Origin: Bimastos eiseni | Taxonomy: Eukaryota > Annelida > Clitellata > Crassiclitellata > Lumbricidae | Length of the DNA: 64,000 bases | Assembly: GCA_959347315.1 (NCBI GenBank) | Contig: OY365807.1 | Span: 36,007,072 to 36,071,071, forward strand | Direction: 5' to 3' | Position numbers and translations under genes: made by a program | In this document: positions 12,534 to 23,258 of the stretch, in pieces | How the letters are laid out: each line of letters opens with the position of its first letter | Position numbering within the stretch: the first letter of the stretch is position 1 | Notes under the pieces: generated by a model | Database searches by the model: none | What the model was told of the DNA's origin: nothing | What the model saw: only the letters and a program-made list of their open reading frames with translations

Positions 12534-12597
12534 CGGCGCCCCCACTTGTCGACGCCCCTAATTGTCGGCACCCTTACTTGTTGGCGCCCTCAGGCGA
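12534..12597. repeat. Four 16-bp GC-rich tandem units
   Basis: Units of the form CGGCGCCCCCACTTGT repeat four times with substitutions. They lie near the right end of the hAT-like element and are probably part of its subterminal repeats. Confidence 0.7.
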
Positions 12598-12635
12598 TGC
12601 CCCGACCTCACCACCCCAAAGGCCCGCTGTGACTG

Positions 12636-15092
12636 TATAAACAGCTTAATTCTGCCTTTGATATACAGCATATCCACAGAAAGAGCCACCTATTGGCATT
12701 CAAGAAAATGATGCTTTATGGAACTCTTGATACACTGTTTTCTTTCTTTCCACCTCCCCCTATCAATGGGGTGTACTAATAATTGACCCTAATGGAAATC
12801 AGTAAAAATATGCTATTAATAACACGCTGCTATTGTTACTCGAGAAAAAAAACAGTTGATTAGTTTGTGGCGCCGACTAAAGCGCTTTGTGTTCGGCATG
12901 AAAATAATTTTTACCACAAGAGCTTGCAGCAGAAGGCCTTTACAATCTGTCTACAATTTTACTTTGCTGTTCGGTCTACATTCCTAGTGTGATGTACTTT
13001 AAGAGGTTAATCATACACAGTAATACCTGCAGATTAAGGACTGAACTCTTGACGAGGGGAGGAAAACTAGAGGTGCTAGGACTTCTCTAAACAACGAGTG
13101 CAGTCACCTAGGCCTGTAGGGGAACATTCATTTGAGCAAGCACTTTAAACATAAAACGAGCATGAAGCTGGATTCTATACTGTAGAGAGAAGAGATTGGT
13201 TGAATATGGGATATATGGCATGGGAATAAGCAACCAATACCGGACTCACTCCGTCTGAAGATATTAAGTGGACGATGCTTGAGAGCGCTTATCGCTTTCA
13301 TTTTTAAATCCAGATGAAGACAAAGAAGTGGCAGATGTGTTTGACGCAGTTCAAGTGAAGACTAGCTTGATATTGCTAACTGAGGAAGTGTTAAAGGTGT
13401 CCATTCCAAAATCGACTACTTTCTGCACATGATTGGCTGATAGTGTACTTTTATTAGAGATACCAAGGCGGTGAAGGCATCTGAGATCAATAGAGATTTC
13501 AAAGATTTAGCAATAATAGATTTGTGACATTCATTAAAAAATTGGATTTCATAGAATGTCTTGCAGACCTTCACTATTATAAGCATGAAATAATTTCGGA
13601 CGACCTGTTTGTCAGTGGCTTCATGTGAGAGAAGCTTTACAGAGCTGAAACTTATAAAGAGCGCTCCTTTCAAAGTAATAGCGTTGATGTCGTATTATAG
13701 GTAAGCCTATGCTTGGAGAAATATTGACGTAAGCCTGTACATAGATTGTTTCAATACGCTTGGAAATGAACGGCAGATATTATCCGTGGAGTACCGTCTG
13801 TGTTGTTCTACCTCAGCGCGTAAAATTGGCTAAGATGTTTGGTAGGCTTTGGTGTGTAGGCCTACATGCAACATACACAGATATACAGTTTTCGGATTCA
13901 ATATGAATATAAAGTATCCTACATAATATTCATGCTAGGCACTTCTGAGTAGGTATCTAAAGGGCGCTATATAAATGTTCTATTACATTACATAGCAAGC
14001 GGGGTCTTGGGGCAGATCCTTTACATGAAGTCCAGAGTCGCATTTTACAGTCATACGATAGTGGACAATGGCTACAGATAACACATGCGAGCCTAAATGA
14101 ACAACCCTGTCGGAAGCATGCACGACCTGATGATAGTTGGTGTTTTACAATTTCAAGAAGGATCATGTAAAAGGATGTTTTTGAAGGAAACTCTCACTTT
14201 CATGTGCTGTTTTGTTTTTCTGTGAAGAGGATTTCTGAAAAAGCAGAGATAAGTAGATCATAAATGAATTTATGAACTACAATTTCAACTTTAACATTGA
14301 TTCTAAGTAACATTTATATTAACAACTACTTTTAAGGGCAAAATCACTTGAATAAAATAATTAGAAAATAATTTATTTTATTTTCAAAACATTTTACCCC
14401 CAAAATTGTTTCACATGGCCCAGCATCCAAATCTCATAACAATACAACGCACAGCATCTGTGCAAAATTGCAGGCGTGTATCACAAAGTGCACAATTATT
14501 TTGCTCTACTGCTGTACAGTAGTACTACGCACATCTTAAGGTCGGATTGATAACATTTGAGGCTTTGCACTAATATCTAATGCGCCGAAAATGAAATCGT
14601 GTCTAATGTGGAAGATTTCGACGCTCCCCGCTTACAGCAGTGTCTACCTTCACCAGACTCCAAAGAAACCGGGAGACATGCAATCGGCGTTGAAGCAGGC
14701 AGCAACTTCTTGAGCAACCGTTGCATCAAAGAATGAGTTATGAGCCGTAGCTAGGGGAAGAGACATGGCCCGACAAACCAGTCGATGGCTGATCCGCTCT
14801 CGCTCTAATTCTGATGAATTATACACCAAGTACATGTACGCAGGTACAACTCTCAGGAGACGCTACAACATCAGCCACCAATACAGCCTAATTGATCTCG
14901 AGCGCTGACTCAAGGCGTGGCTTATGCATACTGGCACAGTCTAAGGAAGTCGACACAGAGCTTGACCTGTTCAAGGTCCTTGTGGGCTGAGACTATGGAT
15001 TTCGTTGTTGGCTTATTCTAACGAAATTTGTCTCTGAGGCGCTGGATGATGGCCATATTGACGAATCGATAGTCTCTTTTACAGAATAGATC
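12636..15092. other. Unassigned DNA upstream of the hAT element
   Basis: No convincing exon. If the channel gene starting at 17411 has its first exons here, I could not recognise them. A LINE/SINE-type 3' tail is listed separately. Confidence 0.5.
13937..13994 (+). mobile_element. Short interspersed-element 3' tail (CTCTGAGTAG...GCGCTATATAAAT type)
   Basis: It reads GGCACTTCTGAGTAGG, a spacer, then GGGCGCTATATAAATGTTC and a TTACA-type tail. The same two-block pattern recurs near 51.7, 55.5 and 57.4 kb. Such GCGCTATATAAA ends are known as 3' tails of L2/CR1-type LINEs and SINEs that borrow them; the owner is not identified here. Confidence 0.55.
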
Positions 15093-15100
15093 GTCATCCC

Positions 15101-17098
15101 CAGTGGCGGCTCCACAGGGGGCCAGAGGGGGTCATGCCTCCCCAACTGAGCTTGTGGCCCTCCGCTGACCCCCCAGATTTTTTCCAATATGCTATGAAAT
15201 TTAGTGTTATTTAGATTTGATATTTACTTGCTAAGGTATGATGCATGATGAAATTCAGAATTGTTTTTGTAGGCATTCTCAAAGGCACGAAGTACTGTAA
15301 CTTGCGTAAACGAAATCTGAAATTATTTTTTTCTGAACATTTTCACAGGATCACTTACTTACTTGCTTAGAATTTTTAGTGATAGTTATGGTCAGCGATC
15401 AGGTAATAGAAGAGGTCAAGGAATCTTTATAGTTGTCGATAGTTGTTGATGGGACAATGGATATTAGTCTCAGGAAGAGCTATTCGTTGTAGTACTATTT
15501 TTAGCCAACAAGAAAGTGAATAAATAGTTTCTAGATTTCAAATCAACAATCGGATTAAATGCAAAGTAATTGTCATGGCTTATTTTAGATGCTCTTAAGT
15601 CATTTGGGGCAAACACAGGTTATGATGGTGCTAGTGTAATGAGCAGTGTTAATAAGAGTGTCCAGCAGCTGAAAGGCAGTTGGAGGGCACTGGTCATTTA
15701 TTTCCATTGCCACGCACTTTAACTGAATGTAATTTCAGTTAATGAATCTTTTCCAAAAGCTAGAGATTTTTGCATTACTTATAATTGAAAGGTTATACGT
15801 GTTTGCTTCAAGTTCTCTTGTGCATAAGAAATGTGTTGATGCACATAGTGAGTTACATCCTAGGAATCCGGCGAGGCAATTCCAGCAGATCAGCGTTGCT
15901 AGATGGGCTTGCCGTATTGTTGCTTGACGAAATATCAATGATCAGTTATAGATGCATTGGTATAATATGCTAGAGAATGTTTATGGGGGAAAATGTTGAA
16001 AGAGCAGTTGAAGGATTGAAGCCGGATGCTTGTTATTATTACCAGACATTATGTATTTACATATTGTCTCAATTCAACTCCAATCTTCAAGTATTGAATT
16101 ATATGCAGCTATTGACGTTGTCATACATAAAACGACCTCTTTCAAAGAAAATATAGATGAAATAGGAGTCTTTGTAAAGACAAAAGAGTAAAGTAAGATT
16201 CGTTAAATTGACCCAGAATTAACTAAGCAACGCGTCCGACTGTCTGTTTAATGCACATCCGTTTTTCTAGCTCGGCAGTTGATGAAACTGTGGGACAACG
16301 TACTCAAGTGAACACACAGGCCACATTTACTAAAGGCAGCACATTTCTCAATTAGATAGACGATTCTCTGACCATGCATTTATTGCTATGATAGGCATTT
16401 ATGCTAAAACACATGTCTTTCTTGAAATAATTATAATGTCTTTTGCACTTTGTATGACAGCAATGTTGAAGACCTTAACCATAACATTCCATAAGTTGGG
16501 CGCCTTCTAACGCATTCAAGTTTATGTGCAACTAACATGACCACAACGATAGTTCTGGCTTCTTTCTGGAACCATACAAACTTGCTTTCAAGAAATGTAC
16601 AAAATGTCGAACATAGGCACTTTTTACCAGTAAGATCAACAACCTGTCGGAAAAGCTTTTCTGCTCTGAAATTAATTAAAATATATATAGAAAAACACTA
16701 TGTCTGATATTCGTCTAAGTAGTCTGATAATGGTGTCGATTGAATCTGTTCGTGCTGTCCATTACCACAGGTGCCTTTGTGGATCAGTTTGACTCTTGAC
16801 ATAACAATCGTAAACTTGCTTTTCATTAAGTGTATGTAATGTGCATAGTTAATGCTTTGCTTTTAAATAAAATCATTCTATTTAAATAAAATCATTCTAT
16901 TTAAAAGTATCTAGTTTGTTGATGTAAAGAATTCATGTTGCTCTATAATGCATATGTATGTATCTGGTCGATGTCACTCAGTGTGGAGCTATACCTAGCA
17001 CTCTCAGTTTCGACAAAATTCGGGTATACAATTGGCCCCCTCCCGGGACCTCGGGTCCCCCTTGGCCCCTCTGATGGAAAAACTTAGAGCCGCCACTG
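15101..17098 (+). mobile_element. hAT DNA transposon with exact 8-bp TSD
   Basis: Ends are CAGTGGCGGCTC at 15101 and the reverse complement GAGCCGCCACTG ending at 17098. They are flanked by GTCATCCC at 15093-15100 and again at 17099-17106, an exact 8-bp target duplication, the hallmark length of hAT insertions. Subterminal GGGGCC-rich blocks occur at both ends. At 1998 bp it keeps a decayed ZMYM1-type transposase. It sits upstream of the first recognised channel exon, probably in an intron or in 5' flanking DNA. Confidence 0.92.
15412..15925 (+). pseudogene. ZMYM1/DUF4371-type hAT transposase, decayed
   Basis: Pieces in shifting frames match the known order of this family: a VVDGTMDIS segment near 15440 (family VDGTTDIS), GYDGASVMS near 15620-15645, QQLKG near 15665, a region like the HCHALNL box near 15700, LEIFALLIIERLYVF near 15755-15805, and QQISVARWACR near 15880-15915 (family LSDTRWACR). 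Stops and frame changes between them show the gene is dead. The C-terminal dimerisation region is not recognisable. Confidence 0.75.
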
Positions 17099-17290
17099 GT
17101 CATCCCACCTTATCCCTAACTATCATCGATTATGTAGAACGTTGAACTAATTAGAGCAAAGTTTGAAACCCGGTCGATTATAAATGCGCTACATGTTAAA
17201 ACTTTGACCTAACACCTAAACTGACAACATTTCTCTTAGTCAACAGCGCACATAATATTGGTTTGACGCAGTGTTAAAATTACAATTTGA

Positions 17291-17390
17291 ATGCAACAAT
17301 TGTTCAACCTAATTAATGCAACAATTGTTCAACCTAAATAATGCAAAAATTGTTCAACCTAAATAATGCAACAATTGTTCAACCTAATTA
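17291..17390. repeat. 25-bp tandem repeat, 4 copies, next to a splice acceptor
   Basis: The unit contains the palindrome AACAATTGTT followed by CAACCTAA. Four copies at exact 25-base spacing end about 20 bases before the acceptor of the first recognised channel exon. Confidence 0.9.
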
Positions 17391-17410
17391 CTTATTATTG
17401 TTTTCTGCAG

Positions 17411-17478
17411 ACAAGGCAACCTTGGTGAGACTTGGAGTCTACGTCATAAGTTTCTACTCAATCAACGAACAGACAATG
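17411..17478 (+). CDS. Cys-loop anion channel (glycine-receptor-like), extracellular exon a
   Basis: Acceptor TTTTCTGCAG and donor ATG|GTAATT bound a 68-nt exon, phase 2 nt + 22 codons. It encodes KATLVRLGVYVISFYSINEQ, the first beta-strand region (VxVxxYVxSxxxIxEQTM) of pentameric ligand-gated channels. A 68-nt exon at this point is what I would expect in GABA-A/glycine receptor genes. The preceding exon, with the signal peptide, was not found. Confidence 0.85.
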
Positions 17479-17800
17479 GTAATTAATTAGGAATCAAATA
17501 TGATGATGTTTTAATGGTTGGCATATTGCATCAGATATCAGGCAACTTAAGCCATGATTTGTATTCGTTTTAAATGACTGAAGTCGATTTGAGATGAAAA
17601 ATAGATAATTTTAAAATTAGATGATGATAGAAATACTGGCAACTGAGTGAATAATTAAGCGATTGACCGACGAAATGATTAAATCAAATCTAATAGAATG
17701 AAATACAAATCACTTCTGTAGCGGCGTTGCAATTAATGCACTTTCCTTCGATCTCGACTGTGCTATAGTATACAGCGCTACGCAAATTGTCTTTGTATAG

Positions 17801-18030
17801 GACTATTCAGTGAGTATGTATCTGAGGCAGTCGTGGATCGACCACCGTCTCTCCTACGATCAGTTCCGTACGAAGTTCGTCGTAGCCCGTCTCGGAAACA
17901 ACTACTGGAACGAGATCTGGATTCCGGATACGTTCCTTCGCAACGAAAAGGGTGCCAGCTTCCATAGCGTCACCGTCGAGAATAGGATGCTCAAGGTCAA
18001 CGTATCCGGCGAAGTGTGGTACGTCACCAA
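17801..18030 (+). CDS. Cys-loop anion channel, extracellular exon b (loops D, A, E)
   Basis: Bounded by TTTGTATAG and the donor AA|GTAAGT. It begins DYSVSMYLRQSWIDHRL, the loop D strand with the conserved W-x-D-x-R, then EIWIPDTFLRNEK (the WxPDxFxxNEK core of loop A), FHSVTVENR and GEVWYVT. The 230 nt leave two bases for the next exon, which begins with the matching one base. This binding-domain exon is intact, with no stops or frame breaks. Confidence 0.92.
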
Positions 18031-18706
18031 GTAAGTAGAACGGTCAATTGATCATTTCCCGTGTACTTGGACCGGTCACCTCTTTATTTGTCGTTTCAGT
18101 TGAACTTGTTGAATGTTCCAATATAACAACCATGTATTTCCTTCGTGTCGTAGCCTACTCAGATCAGAAGGGATCCAATTGGATAGATATTTAACGTGAT
18201 TAATTAATCACATATAATTTAAGTTTTTATCTTTTTCTTAGATATAAGCATTGTAGTCGATGATGTAGTTACAAAAATGCATGATCAGTAATTCAATGGC
18301 AAAGGTAGTTGAACAATTTCTTTTAACAATAAACGAATCATTGAATGTGTAACTGTAAATGTATGATTGGATGAACGAATGTAAAGGGTGAACCATTAAA
18401 AGATTACCCTCTGGGTTTTTTTTTAATATTTCGACTAAATTAGGAATTAACAAATAACATTTTACAGGCGCAAAGCTAATTCATATTTACATATAACGGC
18501 CATCACAAACCCAGTATTCTTAGGAGCGCTGCCAGTTTCACGACACTTACCAGTGGTTCTCATATTGGGTTCCTCTCGACGCTGCGTCTGGTCTGATCAA
18601 AGGTAAGCTGTCCAACAAAGATTTCCTGCAATCTTTCTCATCTAGAATACATGTAGGCCTACCCATAGGCTATATCTGGTCATTCGAGAGTTTGTTATGT
18701 GTTCAG

Positions 18707-18789
18707 GATATCTGCCACATTATCCTGTCCGATGACGTTGGAGAAGTTTCCGATGGACACTCAAGTCTGCCCAATGGCTTTCGAGAGCT
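18707..18789 (+). CDS. Cys-loop anion channel, Cys-loop exon c
   Basis: An 83-nt exon after GTGTTCAG and before T|GTAAGT. It encodes ISATLSCPMTLEKFPMDTQ then VC and FES, the 13-residue-spaced disulphide Cys-loop with the conserved FPMDxQxC. The phase is one base in and one base out, agreeing with both neighbours. The 83-nt length also fits the glycine/GABA receptor pattern. Confidence 0.93.
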
Positions 18790-18859
18790 GTAAGTGACAC
18801 CTGAACTTGTGGTCCATTCCACGCAGATTAGCATAATGCACAACGCGTATAGTTAGATA

Positions 18860-19120
18860 GAAGAAGGTGCTGATAATGATGACGATGATGATGATGACGG
18901 TGACGGTGATGCTGCTGGTGATGATGATGGGGTGGTGGTGGTGGCGGTAGTTGTGATGATGAAGATGATGATGGTGATGATGATGATGACGACGACGACG
19001 ATGACGACGATGATGATTATGATGATGATGATGACCATGATTATGACGATGATGATGACGATGATGATGATGATGATGAGGAGGAGGAGGAGGAGGAGGA
19101 GGATCAGGATGATAAGGATG
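18860..19120. repeat. (GAT/GAC)n microsatellite in a channel intron
   Basis: A dense ATGATGACG-type trinucleotide tract giving Met/Thr or Ile/Val repeats in its frames. It is intronic between the Cys-loop exon and the loop C exon. Confidence 0.85.
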
Positions 19121-19733
19121 ATGATGTCACTATAAAACGTAGCCATGCGTATAGCCAGGAATTGTTAGCGATTTGGTGTTTTAAACCTCGAACCAAGAGG
19201 ACATACACATGTATGGCCAGTCCATTCCTTTGCCGTCTGATCTTCTCACTGACCGAGATGTTCGGTCCGTGCACCCATTCTACAGCTGAGTCAGTCAATA
19301 GAGAAGACATCCGCATTCACAGTAAACGTCTTTTAGCTAATACTGAGTGAGCCATTTTCAATAGGACGCCATCTTGGATGGTTTGCCAACGACGTTTCTA
19401 CCACAACCATTTCCACCACTTCCAATGACGTGGTATCCAACACTAGCCACTTCTTAAATAGAAGCTTAGAGCCTACTTCTCCTTCAGGTAGGCTTCTAAT
19501 ATGTTAATAAACTTAGTTGTTGTTGTTTTAGTGTCTGTCACCCATTTCACTTAGTCTCTACATAAATTGAATGGCTGCATATAAAGCGTTCAAATTCACA
19601 TTAGTTGAATTAAAATTGCAGCAAATAACTTTTATGCAGTTAAAGTGGTGTCTAGTTGAACGCCACTTTTGTGTCTGCTCGGGTCGTGATTTTGCGAAAT
19701 TACAGAATTTTGTTGTTGACTTCTGTCTCGCAG

Positions 19734-19865
19734 TTGGCTACACGATGGATACGATGTACTTCGGATCCCTCGATAACCCGATCGATACGAATCCAGATCT
19801 TCAGCTGCCGCAGTTCTCGCTCGTCGATAAGATACTTATCGATTGTTCGCAGAACTACACAACAG
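19734..19865 (+). CDS. Cys-loop anion channel, loop F/C exon d
   Basis: Acceptor TCTGTCTCGCAG and donor ACAG|GTCAAC. With the base carried from exon c it reads FGYTMDTMYF...LQLPQFSLVDK...DCSQNYTTG. The SFGYTMxD, LPQF and DC-x-x-x-YTTG motifs are those of glycine-receptor-like subunits, where a second cysteine pair ties loop C. The last base G continues into exon e. The donor GTCAAC is weak, but phase and homology support it. Confidence 0.9.
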
Positions 19866-20262
19866 GTCAACGAAATTCTGTCCAACGGAAACTTTAATAA
19901 TTATCTTTAGCCCTACGTAGAACTTTTCGAATAATTTAGCGTCCATCAAAGAAAATAATTATGATCAACGCATTCATACACTTCTAGAGAGTGTTATGCT
20001 CAAAGCACTTTGTTTTTCGTGTTGATGCACCACGGGGCTTAACTGAAGTCCAGTTGTTTGCTGTTCAGGATACAATATAGTTCGCGGCTAGATCACCTGG
20101 GAAAGTCATTGCAGGTACTGGTAATTAGCCGCAGCATGCTCTTAACAGATGGTTGCTAATAATTTAGGAACGTAGGCCTACGTGCCTTGCCTTGTAGGAA
20201 AAATGCATACCCCTAGCAGTTGGTTGTAACAACTAGAGACGTATGCGTACCTTGCCTTGCAG

Positions 20263-20702
20263 GAGCCTACCCTTGTTGGGAGGTTCGTTTTAAGCTGAAG
20301 CGGGACATCGGCTACTTCCTGATCCAGGTCTACGTCCCGTCTGTTCTAATCGTCATCCTATCCTGGGTCTCGTTCTGGATCAACGTCGACGCCTCTCCTG
20401 CCCGTGTCTCCATCGGTCTTCTCACGGTCCTCACGACGACGACGATGAGCAGCGGGGCGAGGGCGACCCTCCCCAGGGTCTCCTACATCAAGGCCATCGA
20501 TGTCTGGATGATCGTCTGCCTCGTCTTCGTATTCGTATCCCTCATCGAGTACGCCGTAGTCAACGTACTCGCCCGGAGGCAGGGACGACCCTCGGGGACA
20601 GCAGCCACCGCAGGGGCTTCCGGAGGGAAGTCCCCGAGGGCTGGTATACCGACGACCAAGAGGTCGGCTGCCGGGGTAGAAGTTGGAATGCCCCGTCAAC
20701 GG
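20263..20702 (+). CDS. Cys-loop anion channel, TM1-TM3 and start of intracellular loop, exon e
   Basis: Begins [20 protein letters not shown]: the second loop C cysteine and then TM1 ([12 protein letters not shown]). TM2 is [20 protein letters not shown]; the PAR stretch at its cytoplasmic start is the anion-selectivity motif. TM3 is [20 protein letters not shown] ending EYAVVN. A Gly/Ser/Arg-rich intracellular loop follows to the donor CGG|GTAAGT. The sequence is closer to glycine receptors than to GluCl or GABA-A in the PMDxQ, SFGYTM and LSWVSFWIN words. The ligand cannot be deduced. The coding GC content is much higher than the introns. Confidence 0.95.
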
Positions 20703-21881
20703 GTAAGTCCTATGCTAATGAAGGGATGATGTATGTGTGTTTGTAATGTGAAGGCATGGCTGTATTTAGGTCTATGTATGTGTACGCTCTTATCTGTCGG
20801 ACTGTGTGTAGTACCTATCAAACAGATATAAAAAGAAAGGGGCAAAATCATCCAAAATGTCATTAATAATGGGAAAGTTAGAGGATCTACAGTTCACATG
20901 AATACAAATTAGCCGAAGGTGAAACTAAACGTAGGTCCGACTCCGATATAGGTCGAGAGTCATCGATGACGTTTGACGTGAAAGTGAACGTTGGAGGAGG
21001 CCGTCGGTCGAAGCACTGTCTTGGCCGTAAGCATTTCAAGGAATTCAAAAGCAGTGAAAGATGGAGTTTCACTGGAACGAGAAGGTTGCCGGTAAAGTAT
21101 CACCGAGACAGAAGACCACCGACGTCTGGGATTCTTGACCGGCTTTCCCAGTGAGCTTCCTCCTTACAATGGTAGGCTGTGCTGGGCATAACGGAATGTA
21201 TGCAATGCATGTATGTTTGTATTTAGGTAGACCCTGTGTGTGTATGGTTGTATGTATATAGGCGCGTGTAAGTATGTATATAGTACGTATCTGGGCTTAT
21301 TGGTTTGGGATTAAACAGTTGCAGCTTAACAAACGAAGCATGTTACTTGGCCCTAGTTACAATAAATGGAGCGAATGCAGGACAGTGTGCGGTGTTTGTT
21401 TGCGCATGCGTATTAATGCTGGCGTATTGTGTGCTATTGTTTAAGAATGATGCATGTGTAGGCTTATGTTGAAATGTGTACAATACATAGGCCTACTGAA
21501 TGAATGTATTCAGGTATTTTAGGTCTAGCCATTGCGTGCGCTTGTCAATATGTCTGCCAGTGTGTAGTATATATATATGCAATGGTTAATCCATAATTAT
21601 ATCATGAAAAATAATGTTTTGAAAATGCGTTGCTCATTTTCCTTTCATTTTTCGATTCTATAGGAACTGTTTTCTCTCCTTACCTTGAGCTCATGGGAAT
21701 TTTGGGTTTGATTATGTTCTCCGTTTTCAGCAAGTTCTTCTTATCAGCGACTCTATCAGCAATTCTATCAGACCCAGCGCTTATGTTAAGTCAAAGATGC
21801 AAGGACACTAACTAATGGTCCGCACGTGAAACACTAACGTGTTTGCCTTTTTTTCTTAATATGCCTCTTTGTTTGACACAG
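20703..21881. other. Channel intron, no further exon supported
   Basis: A mostly non-coding intron. An open frame at 20966-21154 has no channel-like motif, although an alternative loop exon cannot be excluded. Confidence 0.5.
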
Positions 21882-21926
21882 ATGGAAAGCGCTCCAAGAC
21901 GTTCAGCTTTACTCAACTGTATCAGG
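21882..21926 (+). CDS. Cys-loop anion channel, candidate 45-nt intracellular-loop microexon f
   Basis: Flanked by TTTGACACAG and GTGAGTCT, 15 codons (MESAPRRSALLNCIR), phase 0 at both ends, matching exon e and the TM4 exon. There is no family conservation in this variable loop, so support is only splice sites plus phase. Exon e could instead splice directly to TM4 without changing frame. Confidence 0.5.
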
Positions 21927-22335
21927 GTGAGTCTATCGCTCCACAAGATTAATGAGCATCGAGCATTATTCTCTGATATAGCAATTTTCTTATTCCATGT
22001 AATTTGGTTTCATTCGTTTTATGTTCGTAATTGTGACGTCGATGACATCGATGTCGATGTAAATAGTCTTAGATATTAACGACTAAGTACAGATGAACAT
22101 GAATGCAGATGGGAAGCCTATTGGCTGGTAAGAATCAAGTTTGAATAAAGTATTTTGCACGGCTTCCGATACTCACGCCACTAGCGACCTATACTACGAA
22201 ATGTACACCACTAGTGTAAGGAAAAGGGGCGATCGAGAGGATTGTTCACCCGCCATCACATGCTAATCTTCATATCTGTGCACCTGGGGCTAACTCTAAG
22301 GGTTAGCCATTTTTCAGGATTAGCTCTTCTTTTGC

Positions 22336-22612
22336 TTGTCTCTACTTCCCTCCCTCTCTCTCTCTCTCTCTCTCATTCCTCTTCTACCCCTTTTTCTTCT
22401 CTCTTCTGCTCCTACTCTTTCTTTTCCTCTCTGTCTCTCATTTCCGTGTCTTTTCTTTTCTCTCTCTTATTCGCTCTTCTTCCTCTCCTTAGTAATTTTC
22501 TCTCTTCTTTTCCCTTTTTTCTCTCTCCTTCTTCTTCTCTTTTACTTCTCTCTCTTCTTCTCTCCCTGTCTTCTTTCTTTTCTTTTCTTCCTCCTCCCCT
22601 TCCTAGCATCCA
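22336..22612. repeat. CT-rich low-complexity tract in the last channel intron
   Basis: TCTC/TTCT/CCTC words throughout; long open frames on both strands are composition artefacts. Confidence 0.85.
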
Positions 22613-22856
22613 TGAATCGATCTGTGACCTCAATGCTCACCCTGCGACAATCCTCTGGAAATCACCTGAATTTCTAAACGAATGCCTATTCCTTTGTTAT
22701 ATGAATCTTTCTATTACTGTTACGTCTTTGCTCTTTTCACAATTTCCTCAATTATTGATCTTGAAATTTTTTATTTTATTTCTGTCACGATGTTCGGTTT
22801 TCTCTCCGCAAAGATCCCAATATATGTCGTATCTTTTGGGGCCGTTCTAATTATAA

Positions 22857-23096
22857 GTGGTTGATTTGTTCTTTGGAAAGAGAGTCGTTGCAATAATAAG
22901 TGGTTGACTTGTCCTTTGGAAAGGGAACCGTTATAATAACAAGTGGTTGACGTGTCCTTTGGATAGGGAACCGTTCTAATAATAAAGTGGTTGACTTATC
23001 CTTTGGAAAGGAAACCGTTCTAATAATAAGTGGTTGACTTGTCCTTTGGAAACGTAGTCGTTCTAATAATAAGTCGTTGACTTGTCCTTTGGAAAG
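22857..23096. repeat. 43-bp minisatellite, 6 copies, carrying the splice-acceptor context
   Basis: Units start GTGGTTGACTTGTCCTTTGG at 22857, 22900, 22943, 22987, 23030 and 23073 (spacing 43-44). Each carries TCCTTTGGAAAG or a near copy. The last unit ends at the AG that I predict as the acceptor of the TM4 exon. Confidence 0.9.
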
Positions 23097-23258
23097 GGTG
23101 CCCCGAATGAAGGCCAAGCTCCGGCTGAGGTGGACGGGAAAAGACAAGCGAGGCAAGTGGACAAGTTCTCTCGAAAGTTCTTTCCGATTGTCTTCTTCGT
23201 CTTTAACGTCGTCTACTGGATCGTCTTCAGCCAACCTTTTGTTGGAGACAAGGTCTAG
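23097..23258 (+). CDS. Cys-loop anion channel, TM4 and C-terminus, last exon g
   Basis: Read from 23097 in phase 0 it gives a short linker, then RQVDKFSRKFFPIVFFVFNV and VYWIVFSQPF, and stops with TAG at 23256-23258. DKxSRxxFPxxFxxFNxxYW is the TM4 signature of this superfamily. The acceptor TCCTTTGGAAAG is weak; an alternative phase-0 acceptor ends at 23129. The frame is a shadow of a different, longer open frame here, but only this one carries TM4. Confidence 0.88.
   Translation, partial: GAPNEGQAPAEVDGKRQARQVDKFSRKFFPIVFFVFNVVYWIVFSQPFVGDKV

Larger units (their letters stand above)
11777..12627 (-). mobile_element. Deleted hAT-like DNA transposon (candidate)
   Basis: An 8-bp direct repeat TGTGACTG lies at 11769-11776 and again at 12628-12635, a spacing and length that fit a hAT target duplication. 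Read on the minus strand, the interior has a GC-rich end with 16-bp tandem units, then a short open frame (12425-12168) whose start resembles the basic N-terminal tail of ZMYM-type hAT transposases. An alternative boundary with termini CAG/CTG has a 7-of-8 TSD. The terminal repeats are poorly matched, so boundaries are provisional. Confidence 0.5.

Noticed and set aside
18469..18601. Exon-like segment after TTTTACAG ending AAAG|GTAAGC
   Set aside because: Splice signals look fair, but its frames have no channel homology and exons b and c join directly in phase without it.
20966..21154. Extra channel loop exon
   Set aside because: No conserved residues and no clear acceptor/donor pair in the right phase.
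22242..22850. 202-codon plus-strand frame
   Set aside because: Half of it is CT-repeat; no motif and it lies in the last channel intron.
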